A stretch of 64,000 bases of DNA from Lachnospiraceae bacterium (GTDB taxonomy: Bacteria > Bacillota > Clostridia > Lachnospirales > Lachnospiraceae): NCBI GenBank assembly GCA_016297945.1, contig JAEDFR010000001.1, positions 1 to 64,000 on the forward strand. The letters run 5' to 3'. Every line of letters begins with the position of its first letter. Positions within the stretch are counted from its first letter, which is position 1. Below are positions 63,771-64,000 of the stretch, piece by piece. Under the pieces are notes generated by a model. That model did not search any database. It was not told the origin of the DNA and saw only the letters and a list, made by a program, of their open reading frames with translations. Made by a program: the position numbers and the translations under genes.

Positions 63771-63802
63771 TTTTCCATCAGGATGACGGGCCTGATGGAA
63801 AA
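63771..63802 (-). other. Hairpin directly after rpsT
   Basis: TTTTCCATCAGG, 8-nt loop, CCTGATGGAAAA: a perfect 12-bp stem 11 nt after the rpsT stop. No T-tract on the minus strand; likely an mRNA 3'-end stabiliser upstream of the real terminator. Confidence 0.55.
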
Positions 63803-63813
63803 TCTACCATAAA

Positions 63814-64000
63814 TTAGTTCATGCCGTTAACAGCTTTTGTTAAACGAGAAACCTTTCTGGCAGCATTGTTTTTATGATAAATGCCTTTAGAAGCAGCTTT
63901 GCTGATTGTTGAAGTAGCATCTGTTAATGCTGCTTTTGCTCCTTCTGCATCTTTTGCTTCGATTGCAGCGTAAACTTTTTTGATAGAAGTTTTAACACCA
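63814..64000 (-). CDS. rpsT: 30S ribosomal protein S20 (3' part, N-terminus outside the window)
   Basis: 61 codons plus stop are visible, reading GVKTSIKKVYAAIEAKDAE and ending GIYHKNNAARKVSRLTKAVNGMN. The HKNNAARKVSRL segment is the S20 C-terminal signature (HKNxAARKKSRL). S20 binds 16S rRNA early in 30S assembly. The missing N-terminus, about 26 residues, lies to the right of the window. Followed by two hairpins, the second with a T-tract. Confidence 0.95.
   Translation of the reverse strand, partial: GVKTSIKKVYAAIEAKDAEGAKAALTDATSTISKAASKGIYHKNNAARKVSRLTKAVNGMN

Noticed and set aside
63629..63817. 62-codon plus-strand frame between spoIIP and rpsT
   Set aside because: It lies inside the palindromic element and the rpsT terminators and runs antisense into rpsT; no SD.
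1..64000. Search for tRNA, rRNA, CRISPR, IS elements and phage genes
   Set aside because: No cloverleaf with CCA-type end, no evenly spaced repeat-spacer pattern, and no transposase, integrase or phage motif was found by eye. A tRNAscan and CRISPR search would settle short or degenerate cases.

Overview
The window looks like a chromosomal segment of a low-GC, Gram-positive, endospore-forming member of the Clostridia, most likely Lachnospiraceae or a close relative. This is inferred from AT-rich DNA, strong AGGAGG-type ribosome-binding sites, spoIIP and an intact sigK-type sigma gene, the rpsT-spoIIP-lepA-hemW neighbourhood, and a type IV pilus operon of the clostridial kind. Almost everything is on the minus strand. 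The two plus-strand exceptions are a giant YfhO-type membrane protein and one 61-residue ORF. No rRNA, tRNA, CRISPR array, transposase or phage gene was seen.

Layout in coordinate order (transcription mostly runs right to left). 1-17.0 kb: a type IV pilus operon, in transcription order pilB, pilC, major pilin pilA, prepilin peptidase pilD, a pilM-pilN fusion, pilO, four minor pilins or pilin-like proteins (two above 820 residues), and a large membrane-anchored protein that runs off the left edge. 17.2-20.8 kb: a ThDP-dependent acetolactate-synthase-like enzyme and a DRE-TIM aldolase with an extra C-terminal domain. 20.8-21.4 kb: a decayed membrane-protein fragment. 21.5-29.4 kb: a CMP-pseudaminic-acid type nonulosonate pathway (pseB, pseC, pseI, pseH, pseG, an SpsF/PseF-like cytidylyltransferase) with an aldo/keto reductase and a class III aminotransferase. 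29.5-36.8 kb: a very AT-rich flippase and glycosyltransferase block, one glycosyltransferase frameshifted. 37.1-41.7 kb: the YfhO-type protein, fired from a divergent promoter. 41.8-43.5 kb: a polytopic membrane protein. 43.6-44.9 kb: a split HipA-like toxin-antitoxin module. 45.2-45.5 kb: a small gene between inverted repeats. 45.5-49.8 kb: a CDP-3,6-dideoxyhexose operon (rfbF, rfbH, a reductase/epimerase, rfbG). 50-51.6 kb: a secreted SGNH hydrolase with DUF4214-type repeats. 51.7-56 kb: a heptad coiled-coil protein, dprA, a brnT/brnA toxin-antitoxin pair and comM. 56.3-58 kb: pilT directly downstream of sigK. 58-64 kb: gtrA-like, hemW, lepA, spoIIP and the 3' part of rpsT.

Taken together the window is a cell-surface island. 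It can build a type IV pilus (the retraction motor pilT sits 40 kb away behind sigK) and two unusual activated sugars, a nonulosonate and a CDP-dideoxyhexose. It can also flip and assemble lipid-linked glycans. Whether the nonulosonate decorates the pilin, another surface protein or a wall polymer cannot be read from sequence; no flagellin, polymerase (Wzy) or obvious pilin oligosaccharyltransferase is present. The most notable non-coding structures are a nested 233-bp palindrome between spoIIP and rpsT, inverted repeats around the 61-residue gene, overlapping divergent promoters at 36.95-37.0 kb, and several arrays of short phased direct repeats next to promoters.
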